64,000 nucleotides of DNA from Linanthus parryae (taxonomy: Eukaryota; Streptophyta; Magnoliopsida; Ericales; Polemoniaceae), in NCBI GenBank assembly GCA_023055425.1, contig JALGPY010000005.1:88515495-88579494 (forward strand). The letters are read 5' to 3'. Below, piece after piece: positions 11,106 to 24,283 of this stretch. Within the stretch, counting starts at the first letter, position 1. Each line of letters starts with the position of its first letter. Both the position numbers and the translations under genes were made by a program. The notes under the pieces are model-generated. The model was not told where the DNA came from and did no database searches. It saw nothing but the letters and a program-made list of their open reading frames with translations.

Positions 11106-11719
11106 GCTTCTTTATTTAGCATGCCCAATTCTTATCTCAATACTGAGAATCTTTCATCTGGCAATGGTTTAGTGAAGATTTCTGCAAATTGCTTGTTCAT
11201 AGAAACAAATTCAAGAACAATATGACCTTTTTATGCATGATCTCTGACTAAATGATGTTTAACATAAATATGCTTAGTTCTTGAATGCTGAACTGGATTC
11301 TTTGTGATTGATATTGCACTTGTGTTGTCACACTTGATAGGTATATCTCTGAAATCAAATCCAAGGTCTCTCATCTGTTGTGCTATCCATAAAACTTGTG
11401 AACAGCAAGCTCCGGCTGCTATGTATTCAGCTTCTGCTATTGATAGTGCAACTGAATTTTGTTTCTTTGAATGCCATCTGACTAAAGATGATCCAATGAA
11501 TTGACAGCATCCTGATGTACTTTTTCTATCAACTTTATATCCTGCAAAGTGAGAATCAGATTCATCTTTGTCTAAAGACAATATAGAACTTATGGGGGTC
11601 TTGATTTCTCTGGATTGAGACATATTATATTTGTTCAGCAAGTCTCTTGTGTACTTGCTTTGATGTAGGAATATGCCTTTCTTCATATGATGAATTTGAA
11701 GTCCAAGAAAGAATGTCAA
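11106..11719 (-). pseudogene. Element A RNase H domain with internal deletion
   Basis: Copia RNase H. An N-terminal stretch (FFLGLQIHH, residues 3-11 of the 11231-11719 frame) joins directly from SLDKDE to SHFAGYKVDRKSTSG. About 90 residues normally between them, including the end of the RT/RNase H connection, are missing in frame. The rest (AEAEYIAAGACC, KCDNTSAI, RTKHI) is well conserved. After a stop at 11231 the frame can be followed to about 11106 (FAEIFTKPLPDERF). A frameshift near 11718 separates it from the reverse transcriptase frame. Inactive. Confidence 0.85.
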
Positions 11720-12552
11720 TTCCCCATCAAGATCATTTCAAATTCCCTGCTCATAAGAATTGAGTCTTCCTTGCAAAGAAGATCATTACTAGCTCCAATC
11801 AGAATATCATCAACATATATTTGAACTAAAAGCATGTCTTTATCATGAGTCTTTATGAAAAGGGTCTTATCTACTAATCCTCTTTTGAAATCATTTTCCA
11901 GTAAAAAGTTTGATAATCTTTCATACCAAGCCCTTGGAGCCTGTTTCAAACCATAAAGAGCCTTGTCAAGTTGATAAACATGGTCTGGAAGCTTGTCATT
12001 TTCAAAACCTCGAGGTTGAGCAACATAAAATTCTTCTTGAAAATAACCATTTAAGAATGCACACTTCACATCCATTTGAAAAGGTTTCGTGTTCTTGTGA
12101 GATGGAAATGCAAGTAGAGTTCTAATTGCTTCTAACCTGGAAACAGGAGCAAAAGTTTCTTCATATTCAATACCTTCTTCTTGATTGTAGCCTTGAGTTA
12201 CCAATCTAGCTTTGTTTCTGATTACCTTTCCCTTCTCATCTAACTTGTTTCTGAATACCCACATGGTGCCAATAACAGATTGATTTCTCGGTCGAGGAAT
12301 AAGATTCCAAACCTTGCTCCTTTCAAGCTTGTTGAGTTTTCTTTGCATAGATATAATCCAGTCTGCTTCTTGTAATACTTCCTTCACAGTTTTAATTTCT
12401 ACAAGAGAGATAAAAGCATTAAAAGCACAAAGCTTCTTCAACTGTGATCTGGTTTGTGTACCAGTGGTTGGATTAGAAATAATTTTATCAGCAAGGATGA
12501 GATGAGAGATATTTAAATCTCTTCCTTGGCGTCCAAGGTTCAGGCTCTCCAA
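11716..12552 (-). pseudogene. Element A copia reverse transcriptase
   Basis: 278-residue frame with typical copia RT blocks: an N-terminal segment ending WVFRNKLDEKG, then ARLVTQGYNQEEG, ETFAPVSRLEAIR, QMDVKCAFLNG, LYGLKQAPRAWY and the catalytic YVDDILIGAS near residue 243. Catalytic Asp residues are present. The frame stops just before the RNase H start through a frameshift, and upstream parts are displaced (12488-12986), so pol is not continuous. It would copy element RNA into DNA in the cytoplasmic particle if intact. Confidence 0.88.
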
Positions 12553-13530
12553 TTTTTTTCAAGTCTTTTAGAACTTGAAGTAGTAGCTTTATCTGTTGTC
12601 TTCTCTTGAGATTTAGTTTCAAGGATTTGAACCTCATTTTCAAGGCCTTGCAATTGCCTTCTTGGTTCCTGTAAGATTTCCTTGGAACCTTTTGAGGATT
12701 CTTCTTTAGTATATGAATCATGCTTGTTGAGATTAAGATCTGCAAAACCATCAAGAACCATCGTATCTTTCATCAAATATGACATGGATGCTTTCTTCAA
12801 CAATCTTGGTACTCTTATTATAAACTCTATAGGGTTTGCTTGTCTGTGAATAACAAAGAAAAATACCTTAATCACTTCTTGCATTAAACTTACAAAGATT
12901 TTCCTTACCATTATTATGAACATATCAGGTACAACCAAAATGTTTGAATTAAGAAATGTTTGGCTTTCTTCCTTTGAACAGCTCATAAGGAGGCCTCTTC
13001 ATTATAGGTCTGATCAAGCACCTGTTGAGAATATAGTTTGTTGTATTCACATCTTCTGCCCATTAGTACTTTGACAATTTGTTTTCCAAAAGCATTATTC
13101 GTGACATGTCTTCAAGAGTCCTGTTATTTATTTCAACAACCCCATTCTGTTGATGAGTTAAAGTTTTTTGTCTTGAATGAGGTTGTAGTTTGCTTGCCTT
13201 GTGCACATGCCTTGCATACTTCTTCATCTTTGAACTTGTTAGAGGGTAGACCTCATACTAAGTTCTTGGAACCTAGCTTGTTCAAGGTATGCATACTAAT
13301 TTGTCCTAACTTTCTCTGCCAAAGCTTTGAATCTTCTTTCAAGGCCTTGAGACACTTCAAGTTTTCTCCTGCAAATTTGGTAGTTTGAAAGTATATACAT
13401 TTTTTGACCTATAGGCTTTGAGGATGCAATCGCCATATTCTCATTTTGCACCACATATTTCTCTTTGTCAAAATAATCTTATTACAATTATCACAAAGCT
13501 GAGATACACTAAGGAAGTTAAATTCAAACC
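12553..13530 (-). pseudogene. Element A integrase with deleted catalytic core
   Basis: The HHCC zinc-binding region is visible at about 13190-13350 (minus-strand KLGQISMHTLNKL, VCKACA.GKQ). About 13 codons later it joins directly to QQNGVVEINNRTLEDM (about 13085-13160), the block that holds the catalytic Glu. The segment carrying the two catalytic Asp residues is absent, so the enzyme is dead. The C-terminal part continues at 12540-12986, rich in Lys/Glu/Ser, towards the reverse transcriptase. Several frameshifts. Confidence 0.75.
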
Positions 13531-13554
13531 ATCAACTAAATATACATCAGAAAT

Positions 13555-13715
13555 AGAATTTTCAGAATCTGTACCAACTTTATCAATACCTAGAATGCTG
13601 CATTTGCCTTTGTGATCAAGTGTGATTGAACCTTCATATTAGTCTTTCAATTCAGAGAACAAAGATCTCTTTCCACTCATATGTCTTGAGCAACCTGCGT
13701 CCATAAACCATTTAT
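13555..13715 (-). pseudogene. Element A aspartic protease remnant
   Basis: The minus strand encodes FMDAGCSRHMSGKRSLF, the copia protease active-site block, with DAG in place of the usual DSG/DTG. A TAA stop follows shortly (ELKD then stop), before a GSITLDHKGKCSILG-like strand. In an intact element it would process the polyprotein. Confidence 0.7.
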
Positions 13716-15518
13716 GTTATTTGTTCTTGGTGACAACATGCCAACACCCTTCACTTCCTTACCCAGCTGTTAGACCAAGTGTGAAATTTAGATTCATATG
13801 AAGGGTCAACCATGTTGGGTGGTCTAACCCCTTTACGAACCCAAATCTGTCTAACTTGTCCTTTGAGTTGAACAGAAAATGTATTCTTCATTATGTGAGA
13901 ATCTCTTCTTATGAAAGCACAAGTCATTTTAACATGACCAATTTTATTGCAGTAATGGCACTTAGAAGATGTTCTGCTTCCATCTTTCACAAATCTGGTA
14001 TTGTTCTTTTTGAGAAAATTTGAATTGTGTCCAATACCAGTTTTGTGAACAGACATTAAGCTACCTCCAAGAATCAAGCTCAAGTTGTGTTCTGAGCCTG
14101 CAAGTTTGTCATGGCTGATTCAGATTCTTGAAATTTCTCAGTTAGAGTAGTTTTTTGTTTATCCAATTCATCAACTTGATGCCTTAGATTAAAAATACTA
14201 TTACTCAGAAGAGAGTTCTCAGTGACTACTTTCGTGACTTGTGTTTTCAAGGCCTTGAAATCACTGTCAGTTTTCTTTCGAGAGATTTCAAGTTCCTGAT
14301 TCAGACAAACAAGATGCAAGTTTTATTTTGCATGCTCTGAAATTTTTCTTTCAAAACTCTGATCTCTTTCAGATAGTCCTCTTCATTTAAAAGCATTGTC
14401 CAAAGATAATCAGAAAGGACTTCTGTTGGTTTTGAAATTAAACAATTTACCATTACCTCAATGTTCTTTTAAGAACATTCATCATGCTTGGCCATAAAGC
14501 ATAGGTTGTCATGTTCTTCTTCAGATTCAGAGTTACTTGAGGTTTCAGAATCACTCCATGAAGCTATCATAGCTTTATTTCTTCTATCAAGGTCTTTATT
14601 CTAAATTTTTTTTCTCTTTTTGTGTGGACAGTCTCTAATCAAGTGTCCTGAATCACCACACTCAAAGCAATTCATTACTTTAGGTTTATTAACATGTGAA
14701 GAATATTTACCTTTGTAGTCTTTGCTATTGGAGGATATGTGTCTGTCTCTGCTTAAGTCCTTGTTTCCAAAAAAAATCTTCATTTTGAGATGTATCATTC
14801 TCCTTTTTCTTGAGAGCTAGTTTCTTGACACCTTCTGGTAGCTCTCCATCAACTTCATTCATAGTTATTTCATGTTTAAGGAGTTTTCCGTGTAGGTCAT
14901 CAGGTTGAAGAGATGATAGATCTTGAGCTTCCTAAATAGCAGTAGTATTTGGTTCCCATTTTGCTTTTGGAAGACTTATCATAATCTTTCTAATATTTTC
15001 TTCATTGGAAATATGTTTTCCCAATGAATCAAGATTGTTGACAATATCAGTGAATCTTTTGAACATGTCTCTGATTGACTCATCTCCATTCATATTGAAT
15101 AGCTCATATTTCCAGAGATATATGTTGATCTTGGTTTTCTTGACTTTGCTGGTTCCTTAAAAAGTCACCACAAGCTTATCCCATATCTCCTTGGCATGCT
15201 TGCAACTGGAAATCCTGTAAAATTCATCTGCACTCAAAGCAAAATATAAGAGATTCATAGCTTTATAATTTGTGAAAAATTGTTCCAGTTCAGTAGCGGA
15301 GAATGAGTCTTCAGATTTGGAGTTTTAATCTCGTCTTTCTCTGTGTATAAATTTTGAGGACCATTTTGTATAATAGTCCAAAGTTCTATGTCTTGAACAA
15401 TGATGAGCATTTTCTTCAAGTCTTTCCAGTGGACAAAATTGTCTCCATAGAAGAAAAGAGGTATGTTATTAGCTCTTCCCTTAGAGAAACCACCATCACC
15501 TACAGTACTCATAATCAC
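13716..15518 (-). pseudogene. Element A gag with two zinc knuckles
   Basis: Starts around the Met at 15512 (MSTVGDGGFSKG) near the primer binding site. A capsid-like region (FFYGDNFVHWKDLKKML) is followed by frameshifts and stops (for example near 15161 and 14937). The first CCHC knuckle is CFECGDSGHLIRDC at about 14615-14660. A heptad-rich coiled-coil segment lies at 14080-14319 (LRHQVDELDKQKTTLTEKF). The second knuckle is CHYCNKIGHVKMTC at about 13925-13970. A long gag with a coiled coil and two knuckles fits Sireviruses. Not translatable as one protein. Confidence 0.82.
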
Positions 15519-15546
15519 AAGATGGTTAAATCTATGCAGTGATACT

Positions 15547-15559
15547 AGCTATGATACCA
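15547..15559 (-). promoter_or_regulatory. Element A primer binding site (tRNA-Met)
   Basis: The minus strand reads TGGTATCATAGCT, two bases inside the right LTR. It matches the 3' end complement of initiator tRNA-Met with one change (usual TGGTATCAGAGC). Confidence 0.8.
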
Positions 15560-15561
15560 AT

Positions 15562-16766
15562 TGAAGGGGTGTACAGTAGGAAATAATACAGAATCAATAC
15601 TCTAGACGGCGAGAGGGTTGAATAAAGTATGTCAACTTTTTCTAAACTTGCAAGAAGCGTGGTTTCAAAAAGATTTGTAATGAGTAAACTGTATTTAAAG
15701 AACTTGAAATGAAATTAAAGCCCTTGGAGTGAAAACAATTGAAGTAGAAAAGATAAATCTATTTCAAGGCACTGAAATGAGTTTCAAACCCTTGAAATGA
15801 AACTGTTATGTTTGCTGCAAATAAACTAAGTATTGAACTGAAAAGTAAATGCATGAGACACAAGATATATAGAGTTCAACCAACTTGGACCTACATCTCT
15901 ACCTCAGGGATCTCCCTCCAGGATTTTCAACTCAATTCTCATTAATCAAAGGCTAAGCTCTAGATCAAGCAAAGAGAGTTGCCTTACTCTGTTACAGGCT
16001 GAGGTTCTCACTAACCTATCTAGTACCTACTCTAGCTAATTGATTAACTAAGAATTCTCTATTGTTCACCTTGAACAATCCTCGAGAATAAGAACTATGA
16101 GTATTATCACAATGATATACAAATAAATCTCAGAATAGAAGAATACTAGAACTATGTCTGCAGTGAGTATGCAGTGTTCTTCAAATGCTTGTCAATCTCT
16201 GGATTTGTATGAGTATCTCTGTGAATTTCTTTGTGTTGTATCTCTATTTCTTCATTGAAACTTTCTCTTATATAGCTGGTTTGAATAGCAAATCTTGCAG
16301 ATCTCTTCATAACCAACCTTCCTATTTTGTAATAGCAGCTGTTGACTTCTCTAACGGCTTCTCCAAAGAATAGTTTCTCAGTATCTTCAAATATACTAAT
16401 TTGATCTTGTTTAGAAATGTGTTGGGAAGCCTTCAAACAAGGTAGATTGATCATAGAATCAAATCAACAAGTAGTTTCCTTTCCTGCAAAACATAAGTTA
16501 GGAAACAGATTTCTATAAAATAGGAAACACAATATCCTTGGAAAAGTTGCTCAAACTGATTGATTAGATCTAGTTTATAATATCAAAATAACTATGTCTT
16601 TCATCATGAAATAACAAATAATCAAGCACAGAGGTTGAATGAAGATCAGAAACTCCCCCTAAGATCATGCGTATGATGCACTGTCAGTTTTAAAGCTTTG
16701 AAAGCTGTTTAAAGGCCTTGAAATAGATTAGGTATTTCAAGCCTTTGAAACTGAGTTGAACTTACA
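15562..16766 (-). repeat. Element A, right (5') LTR
   Basis: 1,205 bp, TGAAGGGGTGTACAG to GAGTTGAACTTACA. It carries relaxed CAAGGCCTTG palindromes (15762, 16710). A TATATAAG box on the minus strand at 16267-16274 is a plausible promoter core. Confidence 0.88.
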
Positions 16767-17883
16767 TTTACAAAATTCACTAAACACAGCTAAAAATATT
16801 ATTGTAGGTTAATAATTTAATTTTTAGCAATCAACAGCGCAACCTGTTCGAATCATGTTCAACCTGTAAAATAGAAGAGTGAGCCAAATAGCGCAGTAGG
16901 TACCACTTAATCACTGGCGTAGAAATTTAAAATCCACTTAAGCCGCACTGGCTAACAAGAAATCATACATGACATATCACATCAACAACATGATTATTCA
17001 CCCAACAATCACGAGATAGCTTAAAAGTTGAAACTAATCAGATCAGATATGTATACACACGTACACCGTAAACACTATAGCTTTGGAAATGAAATTTCAC
17101 TTACTTAAATATCAAAGTTCGAAAAAAATTATCAGACCAGCTCTCATAGAAGTCTCAATGTCTCCACTTGGTTGTGGTGACACTAGAGGACTACAACTGA
17201 TCCAAACTACCCATATAATGAAACCAACATAAACTTGAGCCAAACAAATGTCTATTTATCTCTTGTCGAAGTTATTATCTACTTAGAATACTCTGATATT
17301 TTCTTCTAGCCTAAAGACAGACTCTCTTTCTTTCCTCATACTTATGTCAGGCATATAAACTTAATGAAAATGAAATACAACATGTAATTGAAAAGAAACA
17401 TATTGCTAGTGATTAACTACAAAACATTTGTGAATCATCAACTTTGCACTTAATATGCTCGTGGGAAGTAGGAAAATTAAGGTGATAGATATGGGCAAAC
17501 ATGCCATAAGTAGTAAAACAACATAAACTTTTAGTCAATTTTAAGTGCAACCAAAAAATATCATGTCACAGACACAAACTTTAAGCTAATCCAAGTATCA
17601 ATAATTCATTTGAAGTGTATCATGTCCACACATACACATGATAACGCATGCACACACGTACACACATCTACATAATAGGAACTATAATTTCAATTGAACA
17701 TATTTAATGCTTAAGACAGTTAATAAATCGGATGATACATCTATAAATCTTAAAAGTATCTCATAAAAAATTTAATCCTACCACGGATATACAGTAGCCA
17801 AATGAATGAAGAAAAAAAAATGATCCCGCACTGTCCCAGATACGCTTTATGTACTTCCGATTGGGTTAGGTTTTGATACCAGC
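16767..17883 (-). repeat. Tandem LTR array, unit 3, right part
   Basis: Continues unit 3 after element A (right duplication TTTAC at 16767-16771, then AAAATTCACTAAA). A deletion at about 17821 removes the LTR end and most of the internal part. Only about 60 bp of internal DNA with the primer site complement (GTTTTGATACCAGC) remains. Confidence 0.78.
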
Positions 17884-19464
17884 TATGACGACCCGTCACA
17901 CTTTTAATTCACAAAATATCGATTGTACGATAATAAACTGTTTACTTTCAGCCGCGACGAAACTTTCATATATCCAAAATACTCAACAAGCAGGACACAC
18001 ACTCCTCTTAAACAACATTTTCATTAATATTTCAGAAAATCTAGTATGTGACTGCATTTGATGAAAAGTTACACAATTAATAAAATGCATGTTTTGTATA
18101 AACTGTCGTGTTTCAACTAAAAAGTGACAATCTTCATTAACAACAACGAAAAACATTATTGGATCTAAACAATTCAATTTTTAGCAATCAACGTCGCAAT
18201 CTGTTCGAATCATGTTCAACCTGTAAAATGGAGGAGTGAGCCAAACAGCCCAGTAGGTATTGCCTAATCACTGGCGTAGAAATTTAATAGCCACCTAAAT
18301 TGTACCGGCTAACAAGAAATCATACATCACATATCACATCTACGACATGATTATTCACCCAACAATCTCCACATACCTTAAATGCTGTAAATAATCATAC
18401 CTGATATGTGTACACATGTAGACCGTAAACATTGTACATTCGGAAGTGAAATGTCACTGACCTGAAAATCAAAGTTCGAAATTTTTAATATTTCTCTTAG
18501 AATTCACATTGTCTCCCCTTGCCTGTGGTAACACCAGAGGATTATAACTGATCCAAATTACCCATATAATGAATCAAACATGAACTTCAGCCAAATTAAT
18601 TTATAGATTATCTCTTGCTCGAAGTTATTATCTACATAGAATATTTTTTTTTCTTTTAGCCTAAAGACAAATCTATTTCTTTCGTCATACTCAGGCTACA
18701 CATAGAAACAGAATGAAAATGAAATAGAACATGTAATTTAAAAGAAACACATGGCTAGTGATTAACTACAAAACTTTAATGACACATCAACTTTGCACTT
18801 AACATGCAACTTGGGAAGTAGGAAAATATAGGTGATAGACAAGTGAAAACATTCCACAATTAGTAAAACAACCTAACCTTTTAGCCAATTTTAAGTGCAA
18901 CCCATAAATATCATATCACAGACACATACTTTGAGCTAACCCAAGCCTCCATAATTCAATTGAAGTGTACCATGTCCACACATACACATGATAATGCATG
19001 CACACACGTACACACATCCACATAATAGGAAAAATAATTTCAAATGAACATATTTAATGCTTAAGACAATTATAAATCGGACGATACATCTATAAATCTT
19101 AAAGGTATCTCAAAAAATAAATTTAATCCTACCACGGATATAAAGTAGCCAAATGAATGAATAAAAAATTGTTTATCATCATTTAAATATCTAACAAATG
19201 ACATAGCATGTATAAACAAATTATTGTTTTGTCCCGATATTAAGTATAGTGATATCACTTTTCACATTTTTTTCTCTATAATATCACGTACCACCATCAA
19301 TAACTTCTTCACCCAAAGAGTACTGGACTGTGTAGCCTAGCTTGACGGTGCAGTGGTTAGCTAGTGCGGTGGCTGTGTACCATTTGTACAACACCCGCAA
19401 AAACTCCCGCTTAGTACCTAATACACTGTATGTACTTCTTGTAAGGCTAGGTTCTGATACCGGC
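17884..19464 (-). repeat. Tandem LTR array, unit 4
   Basis: LTR about 17884-19230, internal about 19231-19464; period 1,581 bp. The LTR/internal junction lost the GGGGTCTTACAAAATTTC bases. The inverted repeat near the primer site is degraded here. Confidence 0.8.
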
Positions 19465-21071
19465 TATGACGACCCATCACACTTTAAAAAAAAAATATTG
19501 ATTATACGATAATACACTGTTTACTGTCAACCCTGTATGAAACTTTCATATATCCAAAATACTCAACCAGCAGGACACACACTCCTCTGAACAACATTTT
19601 CATTAATATTTCGAAAAATCTGGCATGTGACTCAATTTGATAAAAAGTTTCACAATTCACAACATGCATGTTTTCTATAAACTATCATGTTTCGACGAAA
19701 AAGTTCCAAGATTCACTAGAAACAGCTAAAAACGTTATTGTAGCTAAAGAATTCAATTTTTAGCAATCAACGCCACAATCTATTCGAGTCATGTTCAATA
19801 TGTAAAATAGAGGAGTGAGCCAAACACCCCATTAGGTACCGCCTAATCACTGGCGTAGAAATATAAAATCCACTTAAATTGTACCGGCTAACAAGAAATC
19901 ATACAACACATATCACATCAACCACATGATTATCCAGCCAACAATCACGAGATAGCTTAAATGCAGTAAATAATCACACATAATATGTATACACATGTAG
20001 ACCGTAAACATTGTAGACTTTGAAATGAGATTTCACTTACCTGTTTATCGAAGTTCAAAAAAATTTAACAGGCGAGCTCTCTAAGAATTCTCATTGTCTA
20101 CCTTCGCTTGTGGTAACACCAGAGGACTACAACTCATCCAAATTTCTCATATAAGTAAACCAACATAAACTTGAGCCAAAGAAATGTTTATTTTTTTCTT
20201 GCTCGAAGTTATTATCTACTTAGAATAATCTGTTTTTTGTTTCTTCTTGATTAAAGACAACCTCTCTTTCTTTAGTCATACTTAAACTAGACATAGCAAC
20301 TTAGTGAAAATGAAATACGGCATGTAATTGAAAAGAAACATATGGCTAGTGATTAACTACAAAACTCTTCTAAATCATCAACTTTGCACTTATCATGCAA
20401 TGTGGAAAGTAGGAAAATTAACGAGATAGATATGAGCAAATATTCCATAATGAGTAAAACAACCTAAATTTTATCCAATTTTAAGTGAAAACCATAAATA
20501 TCATATCACAGACACATACTTTAAGCTAACCCAAGCCTCAGTAATTCATTTGAAGTACCATGTCCACACATGCAGATGATAACGCATGCACACACGTACA
20601 CACATCGACATAATAGGAACAATAATTTCAAATGAACTTATTTAATGCTTAAGACATTTATACATAAATTGGATGATACATCTATATATCTTAAAAGTAT
20701 CTGAAAAATGAATTTAATCCTACAACGACTATACAATAGCCAAATGAATGAAGAAAAAAATAATTGTCATCGTTTAAATATCCAATAAATGACATAGTAT
20801 ATATAAACAAATTATTGTTTTGTATTCAGGTTCTTAAGTATACTGAAACCACTTTTAATTATTATTTCTCTCTATAATATCACGTACCACCACACTTTAA
20901 TAACTTCTCCACCCAAGCAGTTCTGCACTGTGTACCCTAGTACGACAGTGCAGTGGTTAGCTAGTGTGGTGGCTCACTAGTGTGTACCACTTGTACAACA
21001 CCCTTCAAAACTCCCGCCTGGTCTTACATACACTTTATGTATTTCTGGCAGGGCATGGTTATTATACCGGC
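19465..21071 (-). repeat. Tandem LTR array, unit 5
   Basis: LTR about 19465-20836, internal about 20837-21071; period 1,607 bp. Same landmarks: start TATGACGACCC, then ATATTGATTATACGATAATACACTG and, at the end, a degenerate primer site complement TTATACCGG. Confidence 0.8.
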
Positions 21072-22694
21072 TGTGACGACCCGTCACACTTTTAAAATTA
21101 AATATCGATTATACGATAATACAATTTTTACTATCAACCCCGTATGAAACTTTCATATATCCAAAATACTGAACCAGCATGACACACACTCCTCTGAAAC
21201 AACATTTTCATTAATTTTATTAAAAAATCTGGTATGTGAATGAATTTGATAAAAAGTTACACAATTCACCAAATGCATGTTTTCTGTGAACTTTAGTGTT
21301 TCGACGAAAAAGTTACAACATTCACTAAAATACATCTAAAAGTATTATTTAGATAAACAATTCAATTTTGAGAAATAAACGCCGCAATCTGTTCGAGTAA
21401 AGTTCAACATGTAAAATAGAGGAGTGAGCCAAACAACCCAGTAGGTACCGCCTAATCACCGGCGTAGTAATTTTGAAGGCACTTTAATTATATCGGCTAA
21501 CAAGAAATCATACGACACATATCACATCAACGACATGACTATTCAACTAACAATCATGAGATAGCTTAAAATATGTAAATAATCGCACCAGATATGTATA
21601 CACACGTACACAGCAAACAGTGTAGATTTGGAAATGAAATTTCACTTACCTGAAAATAAAAGTTCGAACTTTTTTAACAGACCAGCTCTCTTAGAATTCA
21701 CATTGTCTCCCCTTCCTTGTGGTAACACTAGAGGATTACAACTGATCTAAGTTACCCATATAATGAAACCAACATAAGCTTGAGCCAAATAAATTTATAT
21801 TTTCTCTTGCTCGAAGTTATTATCTACTTAGAATACTATGTTTTTTTCTTTTAGCATAAAGACACACTCTCATTCTTTCTTCATACTTAAGCTAGGCATA
21901 GAAACTGAAAAGAAAATGAAATAGAACATGTAATTGAAAAGAAGCACATGGCTAGTGATTAACTACAAAACTTTAATGACTCGTCAACTTTTCACTTAAC
22001 ATGCAACTTGGGAAGTAGGAAAATTTAGGTAATAGATAAGTGAAAACATTCCATAATTAGTAAAACAACCAAACCTTTTAGCCAATTTTCAGTGCAGCGA
22101 ATATATATCATGTCGCAGACACATACTTTGAGCTAACCCAAACCTCCATAATTCATTTGAAATGTACCATGTCCACACATAAACATGATAACGCATGCAC
22201 ACACGTACACACATCCACATAATAGGAATAATAATTTCAAATGAACATATTTAATGGTTAAGACAGTTAATAAATAAGATGATACATCTATAAATCTTAA
22301 AAGTATCTCAAAAAATAAATATAATCCTACTACGGATATATAATAGCCAAATGAATGAAGAAAAAAAAGTTTTACATCTTTAAATATCTAACAAATGACA
22401 TAGTATGTACAAACAAATTATTTTTTTGTATTAGGGTCTTAAAAAATTTTGTCCTGGTATTTAACATACTGAAATCAGTTTTCACATTTTTTTCTCTATA
22501 ATATCAGGTACCACCTCACTTCAATAACTTCTACACCCAAGCAGTACTAGACTATGTAGCCTAGCTTGACAGTGCACTGGTTAGCAAGTGCGGTGGCTCA
22601 CAAGTGTGTACCACTTGTAAAACACCCACCAAAACTCCTGATCAGTCCCAGATACACTGTATGTACTTCCGGTTAGGCTAGGTTCGGATACCAG
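21072..22694 (-). repeat. Tandem LTR array, unit 6
   Basis: LTR about 21072-22444, internal about 22445-22694; period 1,623 bp. The inverted repeat ACAAGTG/CACTTGT is intact at 22600-22618. The next unit's first 15 or so LTR bases are deleted at the junction. Confidence 0.8.
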
Positions 22695-24283
22695 CTATCG
22701 ATTATACGATAATACACTGTTTACAATCATCCCCGTATGAAACTTTCATCTATCCAAAATACTCAACCAGCAGGACACACACTCCTCTGAAACAACATTT
22801 TCATTAATATTTAAAAAAATCTTATATGTGAATGAATTTGATAAAAAGTTACACAATTCACAAAATGCATGTTTTCTGTACACTATCGTGTTTCGACTAA
22901 AAAAGTTACAAGATTCACTGAAAATATTATTGTTGCTAAACAATTTAATTTTTAGCAATCAAGGTCGTAACCTGTTCGAGTCATGTTTAATATGTAAAAT
23001 AGAGGAGTGATCCAAACACCCCAGTAGGTACCGCCTAATCACTGGCGTAGAAATTTAAAAGCCACTTAAATTGTACCAGTTAATAAGAAATCATACATCA
23101 CATATCACATCAGCGACATGATTATTCACCCAAGAATCACGAGATAGCTTAAATGCTGTAAAGAATCATACCAGATATGTATACACATGTAGACCGTAAA
23201 CATTATAGATTTGGAAATGAAATTTTACTTACCTGTTTATCAAAGTTTGAAATCTTTTAACAGGCCAGCTCCCTAAGAATTCTCATTGTCTCCCTTCGTT
23301 TGTGGTAACACCAGAGGACTATAACTGATCCGAATTTCACATTTAAGTAATCCAACATAAACTTGAGCGAAACAAATGTTTATTTTTCTCTTTCTCGAAG
23401 TTATTATCTACTTAGTATACTTTGTTTTTTTTTTCTTTTTGCTTAAAGACAATCTCTCTTTCTTTCATCATACTTAAACTAGACATAGAAACTTAGTGAA
23501 AATAAAATATTGCATGTATTTGAAAAGAAACATATGGCTAGAGATTAACTACAAAACTCTTTTGAATCATCAACTTTGCACTTACATGCAACCTGGAAAG
23601 TAGGAAAATTAACGAGATAGATATAAGCAAACATGCCATAATTAGTAAAACAACCTAAACTTTTAGCAATTTTAAGGGCAAACCATAAATATCATGTTAG
23701 AGACACATACTTTGACCTAACCTAAGCCTCAATAATTTATTTGAAGTACCATGTCCACCCATGCACATGATAACACATGCACACACATACACACATCCAA
23801 ATAATAGGAACAATAATTTCAAATGAACTTATTTAATGTTTAAGACAGTTATACATAAATTGGATGATACATCTATATATCTTAAAAGTAACTAAAAAAA
23901 TGAATTTAATCCTACCACGACTATACAGTAGCCAAATGAATGAAGAAAAAAATAATTGCATTTTTTAAATATCCAACAAATGACATAGCATATATAAACA
24001 AATTATTGTTTTGTATTCGGGGTCTTACAAAATTTCGTCCCGAAATTTAGTATACTGAAATCACTTTCACTTTTTTTTTCCCTCTATAATATCACGTACT
24101 ACCACACTTTAATAACTTTTCCACCCAAGCAGTTATGGACTGTGTACGACCGCACGACAGTGCAGTGGTTAGCAAGTGTGGTGGCTCACAAGTGTGTACC
24201 ACTTGTACAACAATCTTCAAAACTCCCGCCCAAACTTAGATACACTTTATGTACTTTTAGCTGTGCTGGGTTCTGATACCAAC
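22695..24283 (-). repeat. Tandem LTR array, unit 7
   Basis: The LTR (to 24028) lacks its first bases, so CCAGC joins TATCGATTATACG. The 3' junction is complete (CGGGGTCTTACA then AAATTTCGTCCCGAAATTTAG). Inverted repeat at 24188-24206. Period 1,589 bp. Confidence 0.8.

Larger units (their letters stand above)
4523..16766 (-). mobile_element. Element A: degenerate Sirevirus-type Ty1/copia retrotransposon
   Basis: A 12.2 kb copia element in minus orientation, including a 2.8 kb CACTA insertion. Order on the minus strand: LTR (15562-16766), tRNA-Met primer site, gag with two zinc knuckles, protease, integrase, reverse transcriptase, RNase H, an extra 3' reading frame, polypurine tract, LTR (4523-8534). 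The flanks are GTTAC (4518-4522) and TTTAC (16767-16771), a 5-bp duplication with one mismatch. The extra frame after pol, the gag architecture and palindrome-rich LTRs match the Sirevirus (SIRE/Maximus) genus. Stops, frameshifts and deletions show it is dead. The LTRs differ at many sites, so the insertion is old. Confidence 0.9.
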
